Assembly: GCF_037975245.1 (NCBI RefSeq)
Contig: NC_092571.1
Span: 13,294,917 to 13,358,916, forward strand
Origin: Apostichopus japonicus
Taxonomy: Eukaryota > Echinodermata > Holothuroidea > Aspidochirotida > Stichopodidae
Length of the DNA: 64,000 bases
Direction: 5' to 3'
This document shows, piece by piece, positions 10,601 to 22,984 of the stretch. Each line of letters starts with the position of its first letter. Position 1 is the first letter of the stretch. Below the pieces are notes generated by a model. It was given only the letters and a program-made list of their open reading frames with translations. It was not told where the DNA came from and searched no databases. The position numbers and the translations under genes were made by a program.

Positions 10601-11781
10601 TAAGCCTATCTGTGTTGGATAGAGAGGGGGGTTGGGGTAGACAAAGATTCTTTAATTTTTTCCTCTGGGAATTTTAAAGCACAAGTTCATGGAGGTGGTC
10701 AGTGGCACGAAAACAATGTTGGGGAGAAGGGAGTCAAACTTTCTTGCTGACGTTTGGGTTAGTAGGATTCACCTCAAGTAAAAGTGATAACAAACGTTTG
10801 GGCCTAACTGATTTGAGAGTGCTAATAAAACACGGCGCACCTTCCAAGCAAACGACGATGATGACTAAATATATGTGAGAAATTTATGCATCCTTTTAAG
10901 GTTTACGAAGTGATAAAATTTTATTTCATAACAACTTGTGAGTCACCATGTTTCACTGAAGACCTTTGAACGTTACAAATGGAGAATTATTTACCATGTG
11001 AAAATATTACATAAAGACTTTTGAGTAGACAACAAAATGTCATGATAGCGGACTGCTAAAAAGTGCTGCATTACATATTTGTAAGTATACAGCTGTGATG
11101 ATGTCGTTCCATTGTAATATTGTAACATGATTCAAGAAAGACTCGCGCATTTATAATACATCATTTAGAAGGAAAACTATCGCATTATACTGGGTGTCTT
11201 GTAGTTAATTGATTGCAATTCGATTATCCGAAATTTCCCATCCATACCGTTTCTTTTATGACTCATAGGATGTCGTTTTTCATTACAATTGCCTTACGCA
11301 ATAACAGCATGCCGCAAAAACATTCTCCAGATTATGGAATTTGTATGATGGGACCACCAACAATTTGCTTCTATAGCTTTTGTGGGCCTTCAAATTTCAC
11401 AGTTTTAATATTGATATACTGTACTTATTTTTGTACGTTTGGGTTGAAAGATTGCAATTAATAATATAAGTAAAACAATCCGAATAAGTAAGATTGCGTA
11501 TTGAATGTGTTCAGAAAGCCACCAAACAATACGTACCTACATACAAGAAATAGGGAGCAAGGAAAACACTTCAGCGCGAAATAAACTCATATTGCATCAT
11601 ATTTATTTCAATTTTATACCTAAGCTGTAAAAGTTAGTTGATTGTCTTGTTTTTTTAGTTCTCGGAAAGAAGGCTAAGATATTGTTTGTTTTTTGTGATC
11701 TTTCTAAAGGGTATGCGTTTTCTTTAAGATATACTTTCCCGTTTTATTAAAAAAAAACATGCCTATACAACAGTGACTTAC
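10601..11781. other. Intron; part duplicated in unit 2
   Basis: No exon seen. From about 11240 onward it is similar to 43510-43690 (for example TTCTCCAGATTATG, CAATTTGCTTC), so the duplication carrying the C exon includes the 5' part of this intron. Confidence 0.5.
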
Positions 11782-12099
11782 CTTGGATGGGTTTAGAAAT
11801 GTTAAACTCACATCTGGCAGAATACAGCGATATAGAAAAGGACTCTAACGGTTCCTGATTAGCGATGCATCCAATGGTTGAGTTCTGATCACAAGAAGTA
11901 ATGTTAACGTAGACTAAAAGCTCTTTAGGTCCGTTATTATCTGTGTAATGTTTCTGATAATCACAGCCCTCGGGTTTGATTACTTCCAGATTTATCAGTG
12001 GATACCCGTCTGATATTGAACAAGATAGGACGACATGGTATGATGCAGATGGAGATGAGAAGGGGCCTTCACAAACAAGAGGTGTAGGAGGCTGGTAGA
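11782..12099 (-). CDS. Ig receptor unit 1, C-type Ig-domain exon
   Basis: 318-bp exon (106 codons), phase 1 to phase 1. Acceptor ATATCTTTACAG before VYQPPTPLVCEGPF; donor ATCCAAG|GTAAGTC after RCEFNISKPIQ. It encodes an extracellular Ig-like domain with six Cys (VCEG, SCSI, GCDYQ, SCDQN, GCIA, RCEF) and N-glycosylation sequons (NIT, NST, NIS). Paralogues are the exon at 43693-44004 and the 3' halves of the V+C exons at 29683-30517 and 56914-57750. Symmetrical 1-1 phase means it can be included or skipped without changing frame. It is the only free-standing C exon in unit 1, so V exons upstream would share it. Confidence 0.7.
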
Positions 12100-12127
12100 C
12101 TGTAAAGATATGAGAAAAATGAGTCAA

Positions 12128-12330
12128 TGATATGTGATAAGTACCAGCATCCTCTTGCTGAAGGTTGACGATGGAGAAAATAATTCAACTTTTGTAAGGG
12201 CAGTACCATGAGTAATCCTCCTCAATATAGTCAACATTTACTTTAAAAAAATATATCTATTGACTTTGCAGCGAACATTTCCTACTTTACCTGGTAAACT
12301 TTATTATACAGCAAAGGTAATTGATACTTA
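12128..12330 (-). pseudogene. Relic of a V-domain exon
   Basis: Directly upstream of the C exon lie decayed pieces of the V half seen intact in 29683-30517: GATAAGTACCAGCATCCT (the DAGTYH region) and CAGTACCATGAGTAATCCTC. Frameshifts and stops throughout. The same relic precedes the unit-2 C exon at 44030-44220, so the decay predates that duplication. Confidence 0.6.
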
Positions 12331-13080
12331 AAGATTGCGTGAGACCATGGGTCTGTTTATAGCTCCATGGTGAGACAGACAAGTATAAACGAGTGCCGAA
12401 ACAATGTGGAGCTAGAAATACAATACTAATTGACAACGCCCTCCACCTAATGCATAATGGTAAAGAGGAGCAAAGATCCGGACCGTCTCGGTAAAATAGA
12501 AATAGTAGCTGCTGGACCAAGTAAGGGAATGAGTACAAATTCTACATTATATACGTCTGCAGCAGCTTACAGAGTGGTATGACATGCCGAGGACACATGA
12601 GGACCAGGTCAGTGAAATTTTGTTAATGTGGGTGATTTACCAGATAATGAACTATGTCTTCTCTGGCAGCTTCATCTGACCTCTACAAGCCGACGCCACG
12701 ACTGCATCCGCATATCCCAGAGAAGTGACAGTTGCCTTCATCTGGAGGGTTGTGCGAAATAACAAAGTGCGCCATGTTTAGGCGAACCAAAAGGAAATCC
12801 TTCTTGTAATGATGTGATTTCAAACATTCCCCGCGGCGTGCCCTTCTAGAACTTTTTTTCCTATTTTTTCTTCATCGTTGTAATTTTTCCGTCTTCCCAA
12901 GTGTAGACAGAATATCACATAGTAATAATTGTTTAAATACATAATAACGTGTTGTGAAAGTTGTGAAATAAGAACTTAAAGTGTAAAGCACCACGTAAGT
13001 TGTCAAACACGTCAAGAGCACAACATTTAAGAATCGAAATCTAATTTATATTTCCATAAAATACTCATAGTACGATATTT
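12331..13080. other. No supported gene
   Basis: Slightly GC-richer sequence around 12540-12860 gives an interrupted plus-strand reading that I cannot assign. Nothing else recognised. Confidence 0.3.
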
Positions 13081-13139
13081 TGTCGACTGCAAATTTGGAA
13101 GACTGAGCCTCTCTCGTTAACATAACGATTGCCTGCGAA

Positions 13140-13254
13140 GCTACTTTTTAAGAAAAGTCACCCAGGAAAGAAACTGGGCACAAAAAACCAAACAACCGAA
13201 CGACTGATCCGCTCTCAACCCCAGTCCCTTTGCATCGACACTGCGGCTGTGTGA
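13140..13254 (-). mobile_element. U2-headed short retroposon, copy 1 (5'-truncated)
   Basis: Minus-strand copy of the body and 3' end of the element at 63259-63459: it matches GATCCGCTCTCAACCCCAGT, CCCAGGAAAGAAACTGGG and the terminal ACTTTTTAAGAAAAGT. The U2 head is missing. Imperfect duplicates GATTGCCTGCGAAG and GATTGGCTTTGAAG flank it, and the paralogous sites at about 19540 (ATTGCCTTTGAAGCGGTTGA) and 46765 (TTTGCCTGATGGGAAGTGGT) are empty. Confidence 0.75.
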
Positions 13255-14536
13255 TTGGCTTTGAAGCGGTCGACACTTTTAATGAAAAGAGGATTTGATT
13301 GTGTTTAAGATCCCAAGTATCTTACAAACACTTGACACAATTTACTGAACATTTATTTCCATTATATTTAACTTTTTACGCTGACGCCCTGTTCATTGTT
13401 TTATGTGCAGTTTCTGTAGACTAAATTGATCAATAATATTTATGGCGATGGTTAAAGTGGCTGTCAATTTGCAATGCTAATCATCATAAACACTGTTTTC
13501 ATACTAGAAACGTAACGCTTTCTGGTCACTTCGCCCTTAAAGGTGTAAAGCACCAAATGGTTATACTCTAGTTGAAAATCATAGATCTAACAGAAAAAAA
13601 ATCGTGGGTCGGTCTGAGTTTCCAATTTTTAATTCCCAAAGAATATAAATATATCGAATACCACGCAATAAACAGAAACATATTTCACATAAAAACTTAA
13701 ATATTTAAAACTTCCTTTGGCCTAATGGCTTTTACGCGTAAGGAATCATAAGCGTAATAATGATATTCCTGATTGGTTTACCAAAGTTTGTACTGTTTTA
13801 CACAAGGTACATAATTGATGTATTAAAAAACTTTCCCTCATGTTTAGTTACACCTCTGTGAAAGTGACAGTGTCTTCCTCTACTAAAATGTATCATTATT
13901 AATATCTACTATTAAGGGCGAGAATTGGAGGTATATAAAGTGAGGGTGGCAGATAAAATGCGAGAACAGAACGGTGAGCAAGAATCTGCATGCATCAATT
14001 GTTAGCAGTTAAATCACGTGTTGTAAGGAGGAGTCAACAATACTATTAAATAACCTTAACTATTCTTTGAACGACTCTCACAGTTTTGTGATAAAATACG
14101 GACTTTGGGAAGGAGCACATGGATTGGCAAATGTGCACACACCCTTGCTCTGCATATGCTTTGTTTGTACATAAATTGGGGTCCGGAAAGAATTGAGGAC
14201 AGGCGTGAACTGAATCATCATCATCATCATTATTAAATTAACATAATTGACATTTATTTTAAAATGTCAGTTAGTGTGAACAGAGAAATATGAGGAGAAC
14301 GAAGGTTTTTTTTCATAAAAGTCTTATGGTAGCTGAAGGTTTCAAAAAAAAAGGAAGATAAAAATGGATACCGGTGATAAGTTTTCCTCGGGCCAAGCCT
14401 AGCTGTCGACGCCAATGATTCCTGTTCGTCAAGAGTCAACCCGTTACCGCCAACATCGTGTACGTCATTCGCATTGTGTGACTCGTACATATATTACTGG
14501 GTTTCGACTATAAACCACTCCATGCACATTGCTAAG

Positions 14537-14539
<3 letters not shown>

Positions 14540-14581
<42 letters not shown>
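14540..14581. repeat. (TA)n microsatellite
   Basis: Pure TA dinucleotide run of about 40 bp. Confidence 0.95.
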
Positions 14582-14583
<2 letters not shown>

Positions 14584-14911
14584 CCATATATAGCCATAAT
14601 TAGTAGTTATTAATTCATGCGTCAGTTGGTCACTGAGACGAAAGTAAAAGTAAAAGTCCGTTGTTGCGTTACAAACGCTTTTCTTACATCCTCTTTGGTT
14701 TTGTTAAATTTCAAAGAAATTGTTATACATATATGCACCAATTATGGATATAGGAAAATGTGATTATCATATTTCATGTGCGTCGTACATGTGAACCAAC
14801 ATTATGAAAGATATTTAAACAGAAAATAGACGAATCCAACGCCCCCCCCCATAGTTCCATAGTTCGTTGTGATGTACACGTTAGTACTCAAAGGGAATCT
14901 GTTTTTCGTAT

Positions 14912-14913
<2 letters not shown>

Positions 14914-14947
<34 letters not shown>

Positions 14948-15057
14948 TATATATATTATATATATATTATATATATTATATATATATTATATTATATTAT
15001 ATATTATATTATATTATATTATATTATATATATTATATATTATATATATATATATAT
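14914..15057. repeat. AT-rich microsatellite (TATAT/ATATTA)n
   Basis: About 145 bp made only of A and T, mixing TA and TATTA units, giving strong self-complementarity. Open frames through it are artefacts. Confidence 0.95.
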
Positions 15058-15719
15058 TCCTCTTAATATATCCAAGCATGTGTATCATAATATTAAACCA
15101 ACGCTGTTCACATCCATCCATCGCAGTGAATAATAAGCAATAATAAATTGAAACAGAAAATGAAAGGTCCCATAGTACGTTGAACTGTGCACGTAAGTAC
15201 ACAAAGGGAAGCTTGTTTGTTTGTATGACATATTAAGTTCCTTTCAATATATACAAGCTTGTGTATCATACTATTATAATTGTTTCCTGTTCTGACGACC
15301 AGAAAACTTAACATAAGAAATATTAGATAGGGAAAGAAAACGATGACTTAATACTATTACACAGCCATTCATCGCGGTGATAAATAAAGCACATATTTAT
15401 TTGTCCTCTCTCATCCAGAAATTATTCTAAGTCTTACCCTAACATTGTCCAAATTAATGATTTTAATATGTAGTATTTGCAGTTGACGGACAATCGACTG
15501 AATTACAAAGATCTTTATCATTTGCAAAATCTAGTAATTTACAAGAATCTTTAACTTAGCATGTTTTAAAGGCAAAGCGAGCTCTAGAATAGTTTATTGA
15601 TAACTTGAGCAACCTTCATCAGTTGGTTATTTAAACAAACAATATTGCAATGTTTACAGATGTCTTAAATGAAAGGCAAAAACGTAATCATTTGGTCGTT
15701 AGACGTTGAAACGGCTAAA

Positions 15720-15830
15720 CTATCGCCGGACAAATAGTAGTACCAATCCTTCACATATTCTACTTTTGCTTGAAATAAATGTCTACTGACTGTTTGATTC
15801 AGTCGCCTCTGTTATGTTCTATATATATGT
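15720..15830 (-). pseudogene. Relic of a V+C-type V exon
   Basis: Similar to the central V region of 29683-30517 and 56914-57750: TATTCTACTTTTGCTTGAAA, TAAATGTCTACTGACTGTTT and GATTCAGTCGCC correspond to the FQVKLEY...RYLF strand region. No open frame survives. Confidence 0.55.
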
Positions 15831-16389
15831 ATATGTATATACAATTATGTCTATGCGATAAAATGACGTTACCACCAACTTTCTGTTTAGTACTGGAGAC
15901 AATTTATAAATTTCAAAAGCGAATATCTGTCGTTGTTTTTTATGTGAAGTAAGACGACTGAAGAAATCTATATTGTCTATTAACGCACCCTTCCAGTGTA
16001 CCGTATTAGTAATTATATGAAAAGAACTGTCCTATAGAATATATAAATAAAACGCCCTTTCATTATCAAATTCATTACAGGTTATAATAGCACGAAACGT
16101 GCCATGATGTTTCTTCTTTACATATAGGCTCAACACATAATGTTTTATCAAACACCATTAGATATTTGCTTATTTCTTTTACATAATAAAGCCTTTAGTT
16201 AGTAGGTGACTTTTGTGACCGGGTTCGTTTGAAGCTTGTAGGGAACGTGTACATACTTCAGAAAACTGTAGTTGAAATAGATCTAACAGAAAAAGACAAG
16301 GTCTGATCTTTCTATTTTTACTGATGACGTCGAAATCATATATTTGTAGAAACTTTGATAACCATATAAATACTCTTCTGTATGTTATT

Positions 16390-16660
16390 GCAATCGCAAA
16401 AAGGAAGCATCTATTATGGGTGACTTTAATAATGACTTACTTAAATATTGTACATCCGAATTCCTGGATATTATCTATTCCAACAATTTCTTTCTTGCAA
16501 TCAATAGACCTATTTGTTTTACTGACAACTCTACTTTACAACATTAATTACAAACATCACTAATGGTAACGTTACAGCTTGTGTGCTTATAAATGATATT
16601 TCCAATATCTGCTCTTTTGTAGAAATATCGCTGTTAGTGATCCTATTGGTACTGTAAACA
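16390..16660 (+). pseudogene. LINE endonuclease-domain relic
   Basis: Plus-strand translation in broken frames reads GDFNNDLLKYCTSEFLDIIY and NNFFLAINRPICFTDNSTL, matching the 'GDFNxDLL...PTRxTxxSxTLID' block of the apurinic endonuclease domain of CR1/L2/jockey-type LINEs. Too short to classify. Confidence 0.6.
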
Positions 16661-16799
16661 GGATGGTTACTATAATCGAAGTTACTCTATCTGTAACCAT
16701 GACTGGAAATCCGTTTACGCTGAGGATGGTTCGAATCATTCCTAAACCATTTGTTCTCTTCACTGCAATCGCATTACGACCAGTGTTTTCCTCTCAATA

Positions 16800-17340
16800 A
16801 CTTTGTTCATTATCCGCTATGCCAATGACACCAACAAGAAGAAAATCATGAACATTGCAGAACACCTCAAACAAGAACACTTAAAGATGGGTCTTCGTAT
16901 TTACAACTCAAAGGCATCCACCATGATATTGCATGGAAAGGGGAATTTGAAGATCCAGGATGATGAGCTTGAAAATCTGAGGACATTTATACAAATATAT
17001 CAGATGCATCCAAGTCTGAGGACACAGGCTTGAAGCTGAAAGTGATGCATGCAAAGTGTATGAATTGGAGTGTTCTCTACGGCTGTGAAAGCTGGACTTT
17101 GGGAAGACAGAGGAGAAGGCAATTGGGGTTTTTGAGCTGGAGAGATAGATACGTACAAAAGAATGGATTAGGAGGAGAGTTTTTATAACTGTAGAGAAAG
17201 GAATAATGGAAGAAGTGAGGAAGAGGAAGTTGAAAATGTATGGTTATTGGAAGCGAAGAGACAACAGCTTAGTTTTGGCAACGACTAAGAGAGAATGTGG
17301 TGTATGCAAGAGGATGACGAGGAAGAAGAAAGAAATTTTT
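16800..17340 (+). pseudogene. LINE reverse-transcriptase relic
   Basis: Reads IIRYANDTNKKKIMNIAEHL (RYADDT-like catalytic block with D to N), GLRIYNSKASTMIL and, downstream, NWSVLYGCESWTLGRQ, the familiar 'LYGCETWTL' segment of RTE/jockey-like LINEs. Frameshifted. Confidence 0.65.
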
Positions 17341-17655
17341 GCTTGATAATATCAAAGAGTGGAGAGGAGGTTTGGCAGAGGCGAGTAAGGTAGTCGTTTG
17401 CATTGCTTTTGTCATTTATTGTTGTGTTATACATGTTCTTAGTTTATCACTTGTTGGTTCATATGTATTAGATTAATTGTGTTATACAGGGAGTGACATA
17501 CTAGAATAGCTTCTGCAGTGTCTCTGCACTTGTTCTTTCAAAATATCCTTAAATAGCCTAGCTCAGGGACGTAGCTATGGTCGGGGGGGGGGAGCAATGG
17601 GAGCGTCCCTGGCATAGCTTCATATATGATATCATTTATGGGACATGCAGCTTAC
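17341..17655. other. Intergenic or intron, nothing recognised
   Basis: Only a poly-G run near 17583-17592 stands out. Confidence 0.35.
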
Positions 17656-18130
17656 CAAATATACGGTATGTGTGTTGTAAGAGAACCGGACCGGCATCTA
17701 CGTCTATCTCAGTTAGGTTGACTTGATAAATCCCAGCATCTCCTGGTTCGCTGTCTCGGATTCGGAACAAAAACTCGTAAAAGTCCCCAAATGAGTTCCT
17801 GAAGTGTATATCTTCAATGTGGAATAAATAACGATCATAGGTATGGTCTATATACCACCTGAACATTTCCGAATAGAGAAAAGGAGCTCGAGGAACAACA
17901 TCCTCGGTAGCTAGTTCGGTGAACTTTAAATCTAATCTAAGTGAAAATAACACATCTTTATCAAAAGGTAAAATGTTTGGAGACGTTAAATTATAACCTA
18001 CAACCACATAACAGTCTGTTGAATTTACTGCAGATCCATCATGACAGTGATAATCACACTCAATGTGATCAGAAAGTGACAAATCGATTAGAAACATGAA
18101 CGAGTAAAGTACCGCAGACAAACCTCCCAT
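17656..18130 (-). CDS. Ig receptor unit 1, V-domain first exon V-a
   Basis: 475-bp first exon from ATG to donor TATTTG|GTAAGC, exit phase 1. Encodes a signal peptide (about residues 1-22, SFMFLIDLSLS) and one V-like Ig domain. Visible features are a Cys cluster (C25, C29, C40; the fourth family Cys at 46 is Tyr here), sequon NST, FTELATEDVVPRAPFLY, DHTYDRYLFHIED and the F-strand DAGIYQVNL. The usual YxC Cys of Ig F-strands is absent. The exon ends at HTYRIFG, which would join VYQPP of the C exon at 12099 (TTTG + TC gives F-V). Start chosen by alignment with paralogues and the upstream block at 18225-18300. It is the V exon nearest to the shared C exon. Confidence 0.75.
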
Positions 18131-18224
18131 ATCGTAAATAAATGTGAGACTTATGTTCTGTAACTATGTTTATGTCATGAACGCAGAACATACAATATTG
18201 AACAGTATTGAACAATTTGAACAG

Positions 18225-18300
18225 CGGATGCCGCTGTTTAGCAATCAAACGGACAATCGTTTTCAAGAACCCCCTGTACATGCGCACATGTGTTAGTCCC
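18225..18300 (-). promoter_or_regulatory. Conserved block upstream of V-a
   Basis: Contains TAAACAGC on the coding strand (18233-18240, 103 bp before the ATG) and CACATGTGCGCATG further upstream. The same block precedes four other V exons at 84-106 bp. Promoter function is inferred from conservation and position. Confidence 0.45.
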
Positions 18301-18639
18301 CAAAAGAACAATTGTGCTGATTTAAAATGAAACTAATTAGAGTTATATACAATGAATGAAGTTTATATGGTTCCGTCATAATGAAATTTTACTTCCAGTT
18401 GTAGGTCCGAGAGAGTGTAGTCTGTTGATGTTTGCAGTGATGCCATGACACTGTAACTGCTTACATAATTGTGTACCACACTCGGGGCTTCTGTGTTTGC
18501 GAGTCCTGATGCTGGGATTGCATAACTCGAAAGTTTCACCTCGGCGCACGTTTTAGTTGATGTTTATGTACCCATGTAGTAATGCGTATACGTGGGTGAG
18601 ACCTAACGGGTAAGATGCCTCCAGTATAGATCGAGTGTA

Positions 18640-19503
18640 CGCGCACGTAAGTTTTCAATTTTCGGGTTGCGTTACACTGAGCTGTCAGGTCTCCGGCCAT
18701 GATACTGTTGTAGCTCTGCTGCCATCTCGTTGCAGACCTATACCTTGATGAAAAGTATCACGGTGCCCGCGTGTCGAAGAGGTGGAGGCTGAAGACCGCC
18801 CTTCACTGAGCTTTTACCAGTCCGTCAGCTCATCGGCGGTTGACAGACGCGTCCCAACTATGCGCGCCACTGATGGGGCCGTGGTTAGTGACCCTCACGG
18901 CTTATGCAGTGAAGGGTCATTGCCAGAAGAACTTGTGGTTGATGCGCGACGTGACTGACTTTGTTATTGAGCTGGATCTGTCTTGTGCATTGGTCTGTCT
19001 TGATCAGCAGGAGGCCTTTGACATGGTGGATTCTTTTCTTTTTTTTAATGCATTTACGTTTTAGTTTCACCCAAATTTTCATATATGGATTTCTGTTTTG
19101 TATGTTAAGTTCTGAAATCGTAAATGGGTTTAGTTCAGAGGTTTTTAACGTCATTTGGAGGAAAAGATGTGATATAGTTTTTAGGGGAAAGTTGGCAGGC
19201 AGTCCTGGAGGCGGCGTAGTCTGACCTTCGCCTTCAGGTTGAAAGCAAATTTCACCGTTTATCTGTGGCTTCCATTTTTGTGGCTCTGGTGTACAGGGGA
19301 GGGGTGTGTTGTTTCGCTGCGTGCTGGTCGTCTTTTTGTAGTTTTTGAATGTTCCAGTGGGTGGTTGGGGGATTGTCTCTGCTGGTCGGAGGGCGTAATT
19401 ACCTTTTGGGGGGTTCGCTTGACTTGAGGTTTCTTTGTCAGAGTAGGCTGGTTTGGCTGAGATGTTTAGATTCCCGCAGGGAGGTCACGTAAAAAGTACG
19501 TAT
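18640..19503 (+). mobile_element. Tx1-like LINE, internally deleted copy
   Basis: Plus-strand fragment in two joined parts. 18840-19064 encodes RT finger/palm residues (YAVKGHCQKNLWLMRDVTDF, ELDLSCALVCLDQQEAFDMV; compare LDQEKAFDRVD of Tx1). 19145-19503 is the C-terminal and 3' UTR part ending CCCGCAGGGAGGTCACGTAAAAAGTAC. The middle of ORF2 is missing. No intact frame. Confidence 0.8.
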
Positions 19504-21700
19504 TTCATTGAGCTTCTTTCGTTAATATAAAAATTGCCTTTGAAGCGGTTGATATTTGTAAGGAAAAATGGTTATTTTGTGTGAAGAAGCCTAAACACTT
19601 ACAAACATTTGCCACAATTTCCTAAAAATCACGTTCTGTGTATATTATATGACAGCAGAATATTTCCATTTTTTCAACTTTTAGGCTCAACATTTTTTGC
19701 TGTCTGACCAATTGAATGTTGCGTGTTTATGTTAAATTAATTGCTATCTTATTGTTTGGGTTCTGTCGCTTATTTTAAAGGTTTTTAAATACTCAATTAA
19801 ATGTAAATGTTTAACAGAAAGAAAAATAAGATACCACGCAACATACTTTCGCATCTATGACTTGACTTCTTAAAACTTAGTACGGATAATTTTGAATGAT
19901 GTAAGAGTTTTTACTGCTTTGCACAATGTATTTATATATATATATCATCAATTTCCATCAACTTTACTTACCCTTCTGTAAAAAGTTTCTCCGCTTTAAA
20001 ATTTATCGTTAGAACTGTCTACTATAAATGGTGACAATAAGAGGCAAGTAATAAGAGGTAGGGGTGGCAGATAAAGTTCGCGAACAGATCGCTGAGCAAA
20101 CATATGCATACACCAATGGTTACCAGTAAAACACGTGTTGGAAACAGGAACGAACAATATGATTAAACGAATCTGAAGTATTAATTTCATTTCCACCAAC
20201 TCGTTTCTCACAGTTCTGTGATAAAATACCGACTTTTGGTGTAGGGCAATGGATTGGTAACTGTGAATACACCCTTGTTCTGCATAGGATATGCTTACAC
20301 ATAAGTTGAGGCCTGCAGGAAAAAAACAGGGTTCGGGGAAAATTGAGGACAGGTGTGAACCGAATCATCATTTTAGGGGAAATTAATATAATCGAAATAT
20401 ATTTAAATATGTCCAGTTAAGGGGAACCCAAGAAATATGACAAGAAGATTATTTTGTTTTCATTTTCATAATATACTTAATGGTAAATTACCACTTCAAA
20501 AAGGAGAGTCCGGTGATCAATTTCCCCCCGACCCACCCTAGCTGTAGAAGCCAGTGCCCTCTAGTTCGTCAACAGTCAACAGCATCGACATCGTCTAACT
20601 GCTGCAATGCTTATAGTTTGACCCGTGCATCTGTTACAAGATTACAAGTTTGCGACTCCTATACATCTACTCTATGAACAGTTATACTGTTATACGCGTA
20701 ACGGACTCCACAGTAAACGACGTTTGTACTTATTAATTCTTACGTCCTATGTAGCTGTTTTTCCTATGGCATATATTTAGTTGCTCTAAAAGTATGAGTA
20801 CTTAGAACATTAAACATTATATAAGTGCTACAAGTACTTCCTGTTAGTGCGACTACAAAAATTAAAATATTAGAAAAGAACGAAACCATGACTTGATGTT
20901 AAATTTCTATTTTAGGGAATTAAATAGCTGCGCGTCTGGAATATTCCTCGAAACCAAAGCTGGTCCCCGCCATTAGTAGCGATAATCACGTCATTAACTT
21001 TATGAGTAATCGTCAAAATTGTCTGTTGACGTTTTTCTTTACTCATATTCATTCTCTTTCATCCAAAATGAAATGATTCTTAATTAAGATCCTAACATTG
21101 TATACATACATAATTATAGTATGTCAACAAAGATGCAGTTGACGGACGATCGACATAATTACAATGATCCTTATCTTTAACAAAAGCAAGCGTTTCACTA
21201 GACTCTTTTACGGAGGATGCTTTAAGGCATCCTGAGCTCTAAGTTTAATAAATACGTTATTCTTTGAGCAAACAAAAGAAAAAAGAATTGGTCCAATCTA
21301 CATTGTAATGTTCAGTTGCCAAATTATGAAAAAGTAGATTATTTTAAGTTTGTCAAATAAAATAAAAAAGAAGTTTCTTTATTAGTGTTTTTATTATTTC
21401 TTCTTACTGATGAGATTAAAGCACCCTCCAAAGTTTCTCCTTTATATGAAGATATTTGATCAACAATATACTTGTACTATGAAATGGGGGTTGGTCCTAC
21501 GAATTTTATTTTTAACAACAAACTTCGTTATCCCCATGAAGCTTGTTAATGTTGATTCTTTAAACTGAGTCTAGAGTATCACCAATGGAATGATCAAACC
21601 GCACATAAAAACCGAACGTAAATGAGCCTTTGTTAAACTAATATCATGTCTCCTTGTGATGATGCTAATATTATAGTACAGTATTACGACTAACATGTTA
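19504..21700. repeat. Segmental duplication, second copy
   Basis: Diverged, mainly non-coding copy of 13080-16100 (shared GGGGTGGCAGATAAAGTTCG, CGTGTTGGAAACAGG, GCAGTTGACGGACGATCGAC). It holds the empty target site for U2-headed copy 1 at about 19540. No gene recognised. Confidence 0.65.
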
Positions 21701-21739
21701 TTTAATTAGAGTCATATTTTTACATCACGGTTGAAGCAT

Positions 21740-22720
21740 GTATGATCTCTCTGTTTTGCAGCAATGTGGATATTATACGGCCATATAACCAGAATATATT
21801 ATTTGCCTACCGAATTTTGCTTCACAGAAAACAGATGTGGTTCCATTTAAATGGTGGGTTTTGGAAGATCATAATATTGATAAAATTAGTATTTCTAGAT
21901 AATTTAAAACTCAGTTTGGCAGAAATGTGGGTGCTGCTCGTCAAACACGGATGTGAACGGAAAAGGAGAGAATGTTTCTTATTGTAAACGAAGGGAAAAC
22001 TATATCGCTCATTGCACTATTTAAATCTGCCTTGTCCCCTCTCGTAATCTAAGATCCAGCTCTCAATTTTTATTATCTGAAATTAAGTCCAAACATTCTT
22101 GGGCGGATACGTCATTTATTGTTTCTGCCCCTCGCTTATGGAACCAATACCCCTCAAAAATCAGACAAGCAGCTACTCTCTCTAACTTTAAGAAGCATCA
22201 TATCCCACTTAAGGACAAAATCATTTATATAATCTTGAACCATTAAGTTTTTTCTTCTGTCATTGTTTTGTAGTATTATGTATTATTTGTACAATTTCTA
22301 ATTGTTAATTGCGCCATGGACATTCTTTGAGTAGTGTGGCTCATTATAAGTCGTGTAATTATTATTATTATGAAACCACACTACATCTTCACACATTCGA
22401 CACACCAAAACCCACAGAAACAACAACATTCCACTTTAATTACAAGAATGTGCTGCCTCAACTGAGTCACCATACAATATTTTAAAGATTATAAGTATTG
22501 CCTCATTTTTTCTTACACTTAATTTATACTAAATTTTAAAATTTTAAATAGTACCTTGTTTAGGCTCTTAGGTCAAAACCCAAATATTTAAAGAGCTAAT
22601 TCAAACTTGCTCATACTGGATTTCTCTGGGAACAGACTAAGCATGCCCCCCCCCCCCTACGTGTCTGATAGTGTACGATTTTTAAGAGGTTTTTCGTACC
22701 TGACAGATATGTGAGGTTTA
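21740..22720. repeat. Third copy of the block left of the V+C exons
   Basis: Matches 55960-56480 and 29245-29520 (CACATTCGACACACCAAAAC, TTTAAATGGTGGGTTTTGGA), split by a CR1/L2-like LINE at 22025-22372. A poly-C run lies at about 22646-22658. Confidence 0.65.
22025..22372 (+). mobile_element. CR1/L2-type LINE, 3' end
   Basis: Plus-strand reading WADTSFIVSAPRLWNQYPSK followed by IRQAATLSNFKKHH is the standard C-terminus of CR1/L2 ORF2 ('SFSVAAPRLWNSLPxxIRxAxTLxxFK'). The 3' end has an (ATT)n tail, as usual in this group. It interrupts a block that is continuous at 56.1 kb, so insertion followed duplication. Confidence 0.8.
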
Positions 22721-22729
22721 CAGCAGTTA

Positions 22730-22984
22730 TATTATTTTAAATGACCACTAATATCACGGCTCACTCCCTAGTCTAACTATAAATTCTTTTGCATATGGGC
22801 TATACAGTTTAATTCTTTTTCTCTAGTGCAATCTCTCTCCACCAACCTGTTTCCCTCTCTCTTATTTTGGGAATTTAAAACTAAGTTATTTAATCGTTCT
22901 GATTACTCTAACTTGATATCAATATTTACGGATACCAAACAATTATTAAATATTGCAATAATATAATTAATCGTGTTTGATAAA
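22730..22984. other. No supported feature
   Basis: AT-rich spacer between a duplicated block and a LINE; nothing recognised. Confidence 0.3.

Larger units (their letters stand above)
13080..16100. repeat. Segmental duplication, first copy
   Basis: Diverged copy of 19495-21700 and, in part, 46690-47420. Landmarks: GGTGGCAGATAAA.T.CGAGAACAGA, GTTGACGGACAATCGAC, TAGCTGTCGACGCCAATG and a CATCCAGAA..TTATT block. Mostly non-coding. It contains two AT microsatellites, a poly-C run (about 14841-14850), a local tandem repeat (14860-15140 with 15170-15380) and a V-exon relic. Confidence 0.7.

Noticed and set aside
14869-15202. Open frames through the AT microsatellite
   Set aside because: Low-complexity Ile/Tyr strings produced by (TA)n.
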